A stretch of DNA of 64,000 nucleotides from an uncultured Clostridia bacterium (GTDB taxonomy: Bacteria; Bacillota; Clostridia; UBA1381), in the NCBI GenBank assembly GCA_947585795.1, contig CANPXG010000004.1, positions 1 through 64,000 on the forward strand, given 5' to 3'. This document shows, in pieces, positions 18,972 through 28,188 of the stretch (positions are counted from its first letter, which is position 1; every line of letters starts with the position of its first letter). The notes below the pieces were generated by a model that saw only the letters and a program-made list of their open reading frames with translations, ran no database searches and had not been told where the DNA came from. Both the position numbers and the translations under genes were made by a program.

Positions 18972-19136
18972 ACATAAATTTTTATTTCCAATTTCAGCTC
19001 CCGCTTTTTAGGGAGCGAGGATACCGCAACCACTAACACTTTGCTGTTTTTTCCATGTTAGCGCGGTATCCTTTTCTTTAGTTACAGGACTTTTCCCACT
19101 ATAAAAATACATATTCCAACGAATATGTGTTTTTTT
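18972..19136 (+). ncRNA. Candidate structured small RNA, copy 1
   Basis: P1 promoter, GCTCCC/GGGAGC hairpin, GGATACCGC/GCGGTATCC stem enclosing CTAACA/TGTTAG, terminal hairpin ACATATTC-caac-GAATATGT then poly-T. Confidence 0.6.
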
Positions 19137-19194
19137 GCAGTCGCAATTACACTTTTTCGACAAATTTCAAGGCTGTCGATGGTATGCAGTATTA

Positions 19195-19295
19195 CTTCGT
19201 GGCGTCGTGTTCGGGCTTGTGTACGACGGTGATAAAGACACGCCGTCAAGTGCGAATGTGTGCTTGAGAAATCTAAAGATAAAGCAGGAATATAT
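19195..19295 (+). pseudogene. 3' remnant of the module's secreted-protein gene
   Basis: 'VFGLVYDGDKDTPSSANVCLRNLKIK' equals the C-terminus of the 40.7-kb and 45.5-kb proteins; the rest of the gene is absent. Confidence 0.85.
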
Positions 19296-19337
19296 AAAAA
19301 ACCGCATAAATATGCGGTTTTTTTAAACGCGTATTTT

Positions 19338-21047
19338 TTACTCCGTTATCGTCACCGTTCTGCTTTCACCGTTCCAGTCGACCGTTGCGTCAAAGGCTTC
19401 GACTACGGCGCGGATAGGTACCATCGTGTAATCGCCTACAAGCCGCGCGGGGGTGTCGATCGTTACTGCGCTGCCGTTTTTATACAGCTTATCATCTCCT
19501 ATGTTAAGCTTAACCGTCGTGGCACCGCGCGTTGATGTTACGGTCTGCGTCGACGGCTCCCACTCGACCGTCGCGCCAAGCGCCTCAAATATTGCGCGGA
19601 ACGGAACGAGTGTACGGTCATTCTCCATTATGGGCGGTCGGTCGAACGAGATCGACTGACCGTTGATAACTACCGATATATTGGCATTGGGTACCACGGC
19701 GGCGGACGGATCCGGCTCATGCCCGAAGCTCATATACTGACCTCTCTTATATAGCGTGTATTCACGGCTTGTTCCGTTTGCCAATATCTTTAATTTATGC
19801 TCTCCGTCCATTATGCTGTTTATATTAAAATTACAGGTGTACGGTATTTCCTTTGAACAGTGGAACCATTGATCGTCAATAAAGTAATCCACCGTTATGT
19901 TCGGTTGGTTGGGGAAATACGCGAGCGTGTACAGCTTTACGGTACCGTTATTCGCCATGAGAGTGTCACCGTTATTCGCGGGCGCAAAGGTGAAGTCGGG
20001 AGTATCGTCAGCCGAAAGCAGATACGCGCCGTTTGACGCGGCTTGCTTAAAGATCTCGAGCGACGACGGGAAGCCCGATATATAGAACACATCATCCTCT
20101 ATACCCGTAAGATCACTGTTAAAATAATTTATCATCTTGACCTGCGGGTACTTCATTATCGTATTCCAATACATATGTCTGAGGTGAGATTCATGCCAGC
20201 CGTTGTAATCGGTATTTATGTAGTCCGTGCGCACCACGCCGCCCTCACTTATCATTACGGGCTTATTGATGTTATGCTCACTCATGAACTCCAGCGTAGG
20301 TCTGAGCTTATTTGTAGTCCAGCCGTAATCTCCGGTCATGAAATATATGGAGTCCTCGACCGTCGTGTTTGGATTGTGAAGGAAGTACTTCGTCATATAA
20401 CTGCTTACGCCTATCCAATCCACGTACTCGTCACCGGGGTAAAACCACTCAAGCGGTCTGTCAAGCGCGCCCATGTCGTTCGGCGACCATACAACGGCAA
20501 AGTTGGGATATTTGTGGATCATATCCGCCGCCTGACGGAATATGTCGACGTACCTTTGGGGATCGTCACCCAAGGTCGATATATTCATTTCATTGGCAAA
20601 ACGGATAAACATGGGTTTGTTATATTCGTTTAATCGATCCAAAACCCTACGCATAGCATCAAAGTCCACTTTGTCCAAAGAAGTCACGGTCCATCCTACC
20701 ATAACGACCTTATTGCTTTTTTTGATCAGTTCATTTGCAGGATAATAAAAATCATCCTGATCGAAGTCCTGAATATATGTAAGATATGAACCGATCGGCT
20801 CAAATTGCGCGGAATTTTCAGCCACCATTCCTATATAAGTGCCGGCGCGCGGTTCAAGCTTGGCTCCGTAGTACACGCAGTTTTCGGGATCTCCCTCAAC
20901 GTACAGCTCAAAATCGGTTTGTGATACCTGCTCTCTGCGATGGTTAAGCAACTCCCCCCAATCCGGTTCCGGGAACTCAAAAGCGTACGCCGCGGGCGCA
21001 AACATGGCTATGATGACGGTTAATACAATGCATACAAATTTTTTCAT
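19338..21047 (-). CDS. Secreted GH26-like glycoside hydrolase with C-terminal copper amine oxidase N-like (stalk) domain
   Basis: 'NKPMFIRFANEMN', 'FAVVWSPNDM', 'YPGDEYVDWIGVSSY'; C-terminus 'RTLVPFRAIFEALGATVEWEPSTQTVTS...VPIRAVVEAFDATVDWNGESRTVTI'. Confidence 0.75.
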   Translation of the reverse strand: MKKFVCIVLTVIIAMFAPAAYAFEFPEPDWGELLNHRREQVSQTDFELYVEGDPENCVYYGAKLEPRAGTYIGMVAENSAQFEPIGSYLTYIQDFDQDDFYYPANELIKKSNKVVMVGWTVTSLDKVDFDAMRRVLDRLNEYNKPMFIRFANEMNISTLGDDPQRYVDIFRQAADMIHKYPNFAVVWSPNDMGALDRPLEWFYPGDEYVDWIGVSSYMTKYFLHNPNTTVEDSIYFMTGDYGWTTNKLRPTLEFMSEHNINKPVMISEGGVVRTDYINTDYNGWHESHLRHMYWNTIMKYPQVKMINYFNSDLTGIEDDVFYISGFPSSLEIFKQAASNGAYLLSADDTPDFTFAPANNGDTLMANNGTVKLYTLAYFPNQPNITVDYFIDDQWFHCSKEIPYTCNFNINSIMDGEHKLKILANGTSREYTLYKRGQYMSFGHEPDPSAAVVPNANISVVINGQSISFDRPPIMENDRTLVPFRAIFEALGATVEWEPSTQTVTSTRGATTVKLNIGDDKLYKNGSAVTIDTPARLVGDYTMVPIRAVVEAFDATVDWNGESRTVTITE

Positions 21048-21091
21048 TTCGATTACTCCCCTTTGTAATAATTGTTTTTGCTTATATAAAT

Positions 21092-22765
21092 TTATTTTTC
21101 AAAATGATAATACGAGCCTTCATCAAAAATGATTTTGCCGTACAAGTCGCCGTTTTCCTTTGAAAGAATAAAATTGTCGCCGTCCGGTTTTATGTCAAGG
21201 CTTATGACGCTTAAGTCGGGCATCAGCACAAAAAAGCTGCAGCTTTGTGCCCATAGGTTTGTTGCCAAGTCCACCGACTCACCTTCTTTTATGGGCGTAA
21301 TGTTATTTATTTCCGCAATACCGAGCCTATGTTCTACGCAGCCGGTAATATCCGCATAGCCGCTGCACGACGCGCGTACGGTTTCCCAGCAGTTGACGCT
21401 GTTTACATCCTTGTAATAATCGTACGTGTCAAGCAGATATGAACATTTGTGTGAATTTGTCAAATCGTTTTTCGTGTCAGTCTTTATGAGATCGTCGGCA
21501 ATTTCCGTGTCATGCGCGGAAACGGTGTTGAATTGATTTACTATTCCCATTCCCGAAACGGTAAATACAAATGCCGCGGCTGAAAATCCGACAATGTAAA
21601 CTATCTTTTTTACAGGCTTCGGAATAAGCGTCAGTATTTCTCCCGCGAAAACACCTGCTCCCACGACAAAGAAAAATACGGAACGAATGGTAAACCGCGT
21701 GTCGGAAAGCATGAAGAGCAAGCATATCCCCGAAGCGGCAAACAAAATTCCGATCAAAGCTTTTTTCCATTCAAATTTATCCTTGCCGCTTTGATCGAGC
21801 GATGAAAAGTATCCGAAAATGACGGATAGTATCGCTATGATCACAAGTACGATTTGGTGCTTCGAGAGCAAAAGCTTTGCGCCCTCCGTAAAGCCCGAAG
21901 AGAGCATACGCATATTGATAGGTACAAGAATTTGCGCGGCGGCAATACCGGTGGACTTTGTATGCTGCAATATATTTTCGGTAAGAAGCTGTCCGCGCGA
22001 GGCTATTTCAGGCGAGTTATGGTGCGCAAAGTAGAATAACGCTATAAGAACGGCGTGAATTATCGGAATTGCAAGGAGCTTTTTATCTCCGTTTTTTAAA
22101 ATAATGTACGCGTTTAAAAACAAGTACGGAAGTATCGCCTGCTCGTAAAATCCGACGGCAAATAAACCCAAAACAATGTATGCTGCAAGAAAGCCGATTC
22201 GTGATGTTTCAATATAACGCGATATGAGAGTCAGTGCGAGGGAAATAAAAAACAAAGCGCATACAATTCTCGAAGCGGCGCTTATCCAATATGTTGCCTC
22301 CGTATTCAGAGGCAGCAGGCAAGCCGCCAAAAAAAGCGTGCCTCCGACTGTGAAGCCGTTTTTTTTCAGTACCTTATATAACATAAACACCGCCGCAAAC
22401 AGCATGAAGCATATCAACAGCTCGACGATCCATATATGCGTGAACAGCGGTGCCGTTATGAGCGCGTCAAACAGTCCCGCCATGGGGCGGATAGCCAGTT
22501 TTTGAGTCGGTATTATGTATTGCGTCCATATATTATCGTATAAATCTCCGTAAAGGAACCAATCGTCCATTACGGGACCGTACCCCGCGTGAGGAACAAA
22601 TCTTTGTATTAGCATTAAGCAAAAAGCAAGAGCCGCAGCGGCATATTCGCGATAATTTTTTCCCTTTTCCATGTCGTCCCACCATTCGTGATTTTTTACC
22701 CGAGGCTGATGTCGTTCAGCGTAAAGAGCATGCGGTAAAATTTTTGAATCATACCAAAAATGCAT
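21092..22765 (-). CDS. Polytopic membrane protein (glycosyltransferase-C-like)
   Basis: Many hydrophobic segments; true start may be the internal Met near 22672. Confidence 0.6.
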   Translation of the reverse strand: MHFWYDSKILPHALYAERHQPRVKNHEWWDDMEKGKNYREYAAAALAFCLMLIQRFVPHAGYGPVMDDWFLYGDLYDNIWTQYIIPTQKLAIRPMAGLFDALITAPLFTHIWIVELLICFMLFAAVFMLYKVLKKNGFTVGGTLFLAACLLPLNTEATYWISAASRIVCALFFISLALTLISRYIETSRIGFLAAYIVLGLFAVGFYEQAILPYLFLNAYIILKNGDKKLLAIPIIHAVLIALFYFAHHNSPEIASRGQLLTENILQHTKSTGIAAAQILVPINMRMLSSGFTEGAKLLLSKHQIVLVIIAILSVIFGYFSSLDQSGKDKFEWKKALIGILFAASGICLLFMLSDTRFTIRSVFFFVVGAGVFAGEILTLIPKPVKKIVYIVGFSAAAFVFTVSGMGIVNQFNTVSAHDTEIADDLIKTDTKNDLTNSHKCSYLLDTYDYYKDVNSVNCWETVRASCSGYADITGCVEHRLGIAEINNITPIKEGESVDLATNLWAQSCSFFVLMPDLSVISLDIKPDGDNFILSKENGDLYGKIIFDEGSYYHFEK

Positions 22766-22818
22766 AATGAATTATATCACGCAAATAAGACTGTGTCAAT
22801 GAATTTTGCTGCTCTTGC

Positions 22819-22920
22819 TCTTCCCAATAAAAAACCGCATATTTATGCGGTTTTTTATATTCCTACCTTACCTTTAGATTTCTTAAACACACATTCGCGC
22901 CTGACGGCGTGCCTTTATCA
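22819..22920 (-). pseudogene. Module 3' remnant (copy 4)
   Basis: Minus strand encodes 'DKGTPSGANVCLRNLKVR*' plus the module terminator. Confidence 0.8.
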
Positions 22921-23063
22921 ACAATTGCACGGGCAACCCTCCTCCGCCCGCATTCCCTACCATCTTGTAGGGCGGGCTGCCCCCAGCCCGCCGTTAATAT
23001 GTCTTGCCACACCTCTCTGTAGGGGCAGTCACTGGCCGCCCGCGAGGGTCGCCCTGTTGATAA

Positions 23064-23156
23064 TTAACTAATAATAAGGCGTATAGCATTAATTATTAAC
23101 AGAAGACCTATTATTGTTGTTGCAATAGCACCTATGCATCCATAATTGTTGTTCAT
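23064..23156 (-). CDS. Candidate 30-aa hydrophobic small protein
   Basis: MNNNYGCIGAIATTIIGLLLIINAIRLIIS*; strong RBS aggaggtgtatacaATG; below the ORF-track size cut-off. Confidence 0.55.
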   Translation of the reverse strand: MNNNYGCIGAIATTIIGLLLIINAIRLIIS

Positions 23157-23189
23157 TGTATACACCTCCTATAAAATATTTAATTTCCA

Positions 23190-23573
23190 TTATGAATCAA
23201 TAATGTCAACTTTACTGCATGATGATATTTTAGGAGAAAATATGCCTGCGCCCCAAGAAGCTTTATATTTACCCCCATTAGCAGGAGAAACTGTTTCCAT
23301 ACACATTGGAATATTTGTTAATCCATAAAATCCGATCATAATCGGTTTATTTGATTTTATTTCAGCAATACTGCCGGCTGGTACGGAACACAGTTTTTTC
23401 CCACTCACCATATCTTTGATTGTTATGATTTCACCTCGCACTACCGGACTTTGTTCAATTTTAATTCTTATTAAATCGTTTGTATTTTCGGCAATAGGGT
23501 AACCGCAGTTAGGACAATTTTTTGCAGAACTGGAAACATTGTTTCCGCATTCCGGACATTGAATTATAGCCAT
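23190..23573 (-). CDS. Zinc-ribbon domain protein
   Basis: N-terminal 'IIQCPECGNNVSSSAKNCPNCGYPI'. Confidence 0.8.
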   Translation of the reverse strand: MAIIQCPECGNNVSSSAKNCPNCGYPIAENTNDLIRIKIEQSPVVRGEIITIKDMVSGKKLCSVPAGSIAEIKSNKPIMIGFYGLTNIPMCMETVSPANGGKYKASWGAGIFSPKISSCSKVDIIDS

Positions 23574-23630
23574 ATTAAATCTACCTTTCTTTTTTAATTT
23601 TAAATTACATAATACGTTTATGTATAAATG

Positions 23631-23807
23631 TTATTTTTTGGGTTTATAACTTGCGGGTGGTTTGGCGTCTTCAGGGATATGCCATGGACTGCCCGACGCG
23701 TCTTGATACGCGTTTGTGATTTTTCCTTCTCTACACCATCGGGCAACAGTACCCTGATTGACTCCATACCTTTCGGCAAATTCTTTTGTGCCTATTGTTT
23801 TGTTCAT
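23631..23807 (-). CDS. Small MerR/excisionase-like HTH protein
   Basis: 'MNKTIGTKEFAERYGVNQGTVARWCREGKITNAYQDASGSPWHIPEDAKPP'; RBS ggagg before the internal Met. Confidence 0.75.
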   Translation of the reverse strand: MNKTIGTKEFAERYGVNQGTVARWCREGKITNAYQDASGSPWHIPEDAKPPASYKPKK

Positions 23808-23965
23808 CAATTTTCCCTCCTTTCCACCGAACCGAATGAAATTTCTATTAAAAATCTCATCATACTTCAATTATACTTACCTTTTCAGTAAATGTAAATA
23901 ATATATTTACCATATAGGTTAAATATTTCAATAAAATCACGATTACGGTAAAATGAATTTAGGAG

Positions 23966-24289
23966 TTGATATATATGACTTTTGGAGAAAGATTGAGAGA
24001 ACTGCGGGAGGACAATGACGAAAAGCAAAAGGATATTGCGGATTTACTGTTCGTTTCAAACAAGGTCATAAGCGATTATGAAAGAGGAATACATTTTCCG
24101 AGGGACGAGCGCGTTATTATCGCGCTTGCAAACCATTTCGGTGTCAGTATCGATTACCTTTTCGGTATCACAAATATTAAAAATCACACGTACAGCAACG
24201 ATTTCCTGATCGTGTTTCACTCACTGACCGCGGAGCAAAAGAATGAGGTTATGGATTTTATGCAGTTTCTTGCCGCGAAAAATCGTTAA
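23966..24289 (+). CDS. XRE-family HTH regulator
   Basis: 'FGERLRELREDNDEKQKDIADLLFVSNKVISDYERGIHFPRDERVIIALANHFGVSIDYLFG'. Confidence 0.88.
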   Translation: MIYMTFGERLRELREDNDEKQKDIADLLFVSNKVISDYERGIHFPRDERVIIALANHFGVSIDYLFGITNIKNHTYSNDFLIVFHSLTAEQKNEVMDFMQFLAAKNR

Positions 24290-24344
24290 AAATACCTCCA
24301 AATCCGCGCAAAAATAAATGCGGCGAAAATAGAACTCGCCACAC

Positions 24345-24382
24345 GCGACTACAAAAAACACGTGGCACAAACCTGCGCCACG
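24345..24382 (-). terminator. Intrinsic terminator of the DeoR gene
   Basis: Minus strand CGTGGCgcaggtttgtGCCACGTGTTTTTT. Confidence 0.65.
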
Positions 24383-24405
24383 CATAAATACGTATTCCCA
24401 TAAAT

Positions 24406-25182
24406 TTATTTTTCCGCGACAATAACCTTCACATCCTCGCGCGCAAGCTCCTTTTCCCATTCGTCGGTAAGCCGTTCGTCGGTGATAAGGCAGTCGATTT
24501 TGTTAAGACCGGTAATACGCGGCACGCCGAGCTGACCTATTTTATTCTTATCACACAGAAAAATCGCGGACTCGCTGCAGGAAAGCATCGCCTTTTTAAT
24601 TTCCGCCTCACTCTCGCTGCTGTCCACCAGCCCGCGCCCGAGCGTCACTCCCTTGCACGAGAAAAAGCACTTGTTCGCGTAATAATTTTCAACAATGGTT
24701 TTTTCGGCGATCCTACCCACGAACGACATATTCCTCTGCGTAAGCTCACCGCCGACGCAGACGACGTGGATATGCGCGCAGTCCGAAAGCTCACTCACGA
24801 CCTTCTCCGCGTTCGTTATGACCGTTATACCGCGCTTACCCTTAATATGCCGCGCGAGGTGCCACGCGGACGTTGACGCGTCGAGAAACACCGTTTCACC
24901 GTCCCTTATAATTTGCGCCGCGCGCTTACCTATACGCTGCTTACCCTCATAATTCACCGTGTCACGCTCAGTTATCGCAAGCTCCGCGCCGCTGCCGTCC
25001 GCGACCGTCGCGCCACCGTACGTGCGCACCAACACCCCCTGCCTCTCCAACTTTTCCAAATCACCGCGTATCGTTTCTGTAGTCACATCAAACTGCTTCG
25101 CAAGCTCCACCACCAACACGCTTCGCTCCTTACTTATTATCTGCTCTATTTTATTCCTACGCTCCACCGCCAGCATAACCAC
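24406..25182 (-). CDS. DeoR/GlpR-family transcriptional regulator
   Basis: 'RRNKIEQIISKERSVLVVELAKQFDVTTETIRGDLEKLERQGVLVRTYGGA' and sugar-isomerase-like C-terminal domain. Confidence 0.92.
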   Translation of the reverse strand: MVMLAVERRNKIEQIISKERSVLVVELAKQFDVTTETIRGDLEKLERQGVLVRTYGGATVADGSGAELAITERDTVNYEGKQRIGKRAAQIIRDGETVFLDASTSAWHLARHIKGKRGITVITNAEKVVSELSDCAHIHVVCVGGELTQRNMSFVGRIAEKTIVENYYANKCFFSCKGVTLGRGLVDSSESEAEIKKAMLSCSESAIFLCDKNKIGQLGVPRITGLNKIDCLITDERLTDEWEKELAREDVKVIVAEK

Positions 25183-25414
25183 ACCTCATTTTCTTACTTA
25201 TTCATCTACATTCTACCACAAAACATATATTTTTTCAACCGCTAACCAATTTACCGTGCACAAATACGCGTCTTTTTGTGCAAAAAGAAGAATTAAAAAT
25301 AAAACGACACAAATTTAACAAATCCTCTTGTATATTTTCTCATTTTGTTGTAAAATATAGGTAACCGAGCTACAAGCTCACAAAAACATATTATTTATAG
25401 GAGGAATTTTTATT

Positions 25415-26452
25415 ATGGCAGTAAAAGTTGCTATTAACGGATTCGGACGTATCGGACGTCTTGCATTCAGACAGATGTTCGGCGCGGAGGGTTACGAGGT
25501 TGTCGCTATCAACGACCTTACCAAGCCCTCAATGCTCGCTGACCTTTTAAAGTACGACACCGCACAGGGCGGCTATTGCGGAGTTATCGGTGAAAACCTT
25601 CACACAGTTACAGCTGACGACGAAGCAGGCACACTCACAGTTGACGGTAAGGTACTTAAAATCTACGCTATGGCTAACGCTGCGGAGCTTCCGTGGGGTG
25701 AGATCGGCGTTGACGTTGTTCTCGAGTGCACAGGCTTCTATACGTCAAAGGCTAAGTCACAGGCACACATCGACGCGGGAGCTAAGAAGGTAGTTATCTC
25801 CGCACCGGCGGGCAATGACCTTCCGACGATCGTTTATTCGGTTAACGAGAACACGCTCACAAAGGACGACACGATCATTTCGGCTGCATCATGCACGACG
25901 AACTGTCTTGCACCGATGGCGAAGGCTCTTAACGACTACGCACCCATTCAGTCGGGTATCATGTCAACTATCCACGCTTACACCGGCGACCAGATGATCC
26001 TTGACGGTCCGCACAGAAAGGGCGACATGAGAAGAGCACGCGCGGGCGCGGCTAACATCGTTCCGAACTCTACCGGCGCAGCTAAGGCGATAGGTCTTGT
26101 TATCCCCGAGCTCAACGGCAAGCTCATCGGTTCGGCGCAGAGAGTTCCCGTTCCGACAGGCTCAACGACGATCCTTACGGCTGTTGTAAAGGGCGACAAC
26201 GTAACTGTTGATGGTATCAACGCGGCTATGAAGGCTGCCGCATCCGACTCATTCGGCTACAACACGGATCCGATAGTTTCTTCGGACGTTATCGGCATGA
26301 GATACGGCTCGCTGTTCGACGCTACACAGACGATGGTTATCGACCTCGGCAACGGTCTTTATGAGGTTCAGGTCGTTTCGTGGTACGACAACGAGAATTC
26401 GTACACATCGCAGATGGTTAGAACAATCAAGTATTTCGCAGAACTCGGCTAA
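25415..26452 (+). CDS. gap: Type I glyceraldehyde-3-phosphate dehydrogenase
   Basis: '[18 protein letters not shown]', catalytic '[17 protein letters not shown]', '[19 protein letters not shown]', '[15 protein letters not shown]'. Confidence 0.97.
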   Translation: MAVKVAINGFGRIGRLAFRQMFGAEGYEVVAINDLTKPSMLADLLKYDTAQGGYCGVIGENLHTVTADDEAGTLTVDGKVLKIYAMANAAELPWGEIGVDVVLECTGFYTSKAKSQAHIDAGAKKVVISAPAGNDLPTIVYSVNENTLTKDDTIISAASCTTNCLAPMAKALNDYAPIQSGIMSTIHAYTGDQMILDGPHRKGDMRRARAGAANIVPNSTGAAKAIGLVIPELNGKLIGSAQRVPVPTGSTTILTAVVKGDNVTVDGINAAMKAAASDSFGYNTDPIVSSDVIGMRYGSLFDATQTMVIDLGNGLYEVQVVSWYDNENSYTSQMVRTIKYFAELG

Positions 26453-26460
26453 TTTGAACT

Positions 26461-26494
26461 TAAAAAGAACAGGCACCCGCCTGTTCTTTTTTTA
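26461..26494 (+). terminator. Intrinsic terminator of gap
   Basis: AAAAAGAACAGGcacccgCCTGTTCTTTTTTT. Confidence 0.85.
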
Positions 26495-26519
26495 TAAACA
26501 TCTATATTCCCTTTTTAGC

Positions 26520-26715
26520 CTCCCACACCATCTCGTAGGGCGGGCTGCCCTCAGCCCGCCTCCCCGACACCCTGACGGCAACGGTTTGTACGGGCAAACC
26601 ATCCTCCGCCCACCATTCGCCAATTACGGCGGGGTGAGGGCACCCCGCCCTACAACACGCTCCGCAAGGCTCCCCTTGAGGGGAGCTGTCAGCGTAGCTG
26701 ACTGAGAGGTGGCAA
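26520..26715. repeat. GC-rich palindromic repeat island
   Basis: Contains reverse-oriented 'ggctccccttgaggggagctgtcagcgtagctgactgagaggtggca', the complement of units at 41 and 47 kb. Confidence 0.75.
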
Positions 26716-26741
26716 ACCCCGTTTCCCCCGCCAACCACATA

Positions 26742-27572
26742 TCAAAAATACCTTTTCAACCCCCCGATATTCCTCATAACATCATACATCCGCGGATACT
26801 CGTGGACGATGCGGTTGATACACCGGCGGCAAAAATCACTCCGAAGCGCGTCGTTATCGCGCATCTGCTGCTTCATGCCCCACGTATGCGTAAATCGCTT
26901 TTCGCGTTCGGAAAAAAGCGCGTCGAGGTCGGAAAACGCCTCCACCGACTTACCGAGCTTTTTCGCGCACATCGGCAAAAACCGCTGCTCCGCGAGCACC
27001 ATATACGCGAGGCGGTCGTCCGTTTCTTCCGCATGATGCATGAACTCGATCGACTTTTCACAGTAAAACCTTCTAAGCTCCTCATCGTTTATCACGCAAA
27101 ACGCCGTGTTCGCCGCGCGCAGCGACCAGTCAAAATCCGCGTCGAACTCATAGCCGCGCGTTTTAAAATACTCCTTCGGCGGGTACACGTCGGGATAAAG
27201 CTCCTCAAAATGCGCCACGGCAGCGTCCGCGTCCGTTTCGATTTTTTCCCACACTATAAAATCGGTGTCTATCATGGCTATCGGCGCTTTTTGCCGACTG
27301 AGCGCGAATATCTTACCCGCCGCCCAAAACATGTCGGGACTCACGTCAACGCCGTCAAGGGCGTTTTCCACGCCGTCCCATATCGGCGTGAGGTTTATTC
27401 TCTCGTAATACTCTTTACCCACGCTGTCCGTCACCATAGTTATTTTACCGTTCTTTTCGCGCCACTTGAGCGCCGAAAGTATCGTCGTAAGCAGCTCAAA
27501 ATCCTCCGCCTCATATGGTGCGCCGCTTCGCAGCGTAAACGGCTTCGTGTGATTTATATGTATAGCGTCCAT
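26742..27572 (-). CDS. Hypothetical protein, possibly GT-A glycosyltransferase-like
   Basis: 'IAMIDTDFIVWEKI' resembles a DxD-type strand; family not recognised with confidence. Confidence 0.5.
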   Translation of the reverse strand: MDAIHINHTKPFTLRSGAPYEAEDFELLTTILSALKWREKNGKITMVTDSVGKEYYERINLTPIWDGVENALDGVDVSPDMFWAAGKIFALSRQKAPIAMIDTDFIVWEKIETDADAAVAHFEELYPDVYPPKEYFKTRGYEFDADFDWSLRAANTAFCVINDEELRRFYCEKSIEFMHHAEETDDRLAYMVLAEQRFLPMCAKKLGKSVEAFSDLDALFSEREKRFTHTWGMKQQMRDNDALRSDFCRRCINRIVHEYPRMYDVMRNIGGLKRYF

Positions 27573-27592
27573 AATAAGCTCCTCCGCCGTTT

Positions 27593-28111
27593 TTAAATCA
27601 AATTTATACCGTAACCGTTTACCATAATGACCTCTCCGTTTTGCGCGTTGTCCCCGCCGTTATTTACCGCCGCCTCACACGCGCGTGACGCGGCGTAGGA
27701 GGACGTGTAAGAGGTCATGTATGATGTTACATAGGAAGTCGAATAAGACGACGTGTAGGACGCTCTGAGCGCGTTATACGAATACCCGTAAATATACGAG
27801 GTCATAAAGCTTGACATGAAATAAGACGACGCGAAGCTTGATGCCGACGTGCCGTATGAGTGAGCCAAGACGCTGATATGTGCGTTTGACGGCTTAAATA
27901 CGGGAGTAAAACCGTCAAAGACGATGCCGAGCTCGTCCGCGCCGCGCTTGTCCGTGTATATGACAGCGTCCGCGCCGCCTATGGCGGTGTACGTAACGCC
28001 GCCCGCAAGAGGGATAATAAAGCTGCCGTCGCAAATGCAGACGCTTTTTATACCGTTTTCCACGGCGTTGTCAAGTTCGTTTTGCGAGAAAACGATAACA
28101 TCGAAGCTCAT
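27593..28111 (-). CDS. Ser/Tyr-rich period-4 repeat protein
   Basis: C-terminal half '...YTSSYSTSYVTSYMTSYTSSYAAS...'; 21-bp gap to the downstream ORF. Confidence 0.6.
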   Translation of the reverse strand: MSFDVIVFSQNELDNAVENGIKSVCICDGSFIIPLAGGVTYTAIGGADAVIYTDKRGADELGIVFDGFTPVFKPSNAHISVLAHSYGTSASSFASSYFMSSFMTSYIYGYSYNALRASYTSSYSTSYVTSYMTSYTSSYAASRACEAAVNNGGDNAQNGEVIMVNGYGINLI

Positions 28112-28188
28112 AATATCCCCTCCTTTTTCTTAAGGTTTCACAGTCTGAGTATACCACATTTTTTTGGAGTATACAAGCGAAGCGGGAG

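Larger units (their letters stand above)
18731..19330 (+). repeat. Dispersed sRNA/secreted-protein module, copy 1 (internally deleted)
   Basis: High identity by eye to 39291-39715; begins with a lysS-like 3' tail (TMKPLGE*) and ends with the module terminator. Confidence 0.85.

Noticed and set aside
21092-22765. Assignment of the polytopic protein to a specific glycosyltransferase family
   Set aside because: Topology is suggestive but no diagnostic catalytic motif could be identified confidently by eye.
25415-26452. Possible glycolytic operon or riboswitch around gap
   Set aside because: gap is followed by its own terminator and repeats; no structured leader evident beyond a normal promoter and RBS.
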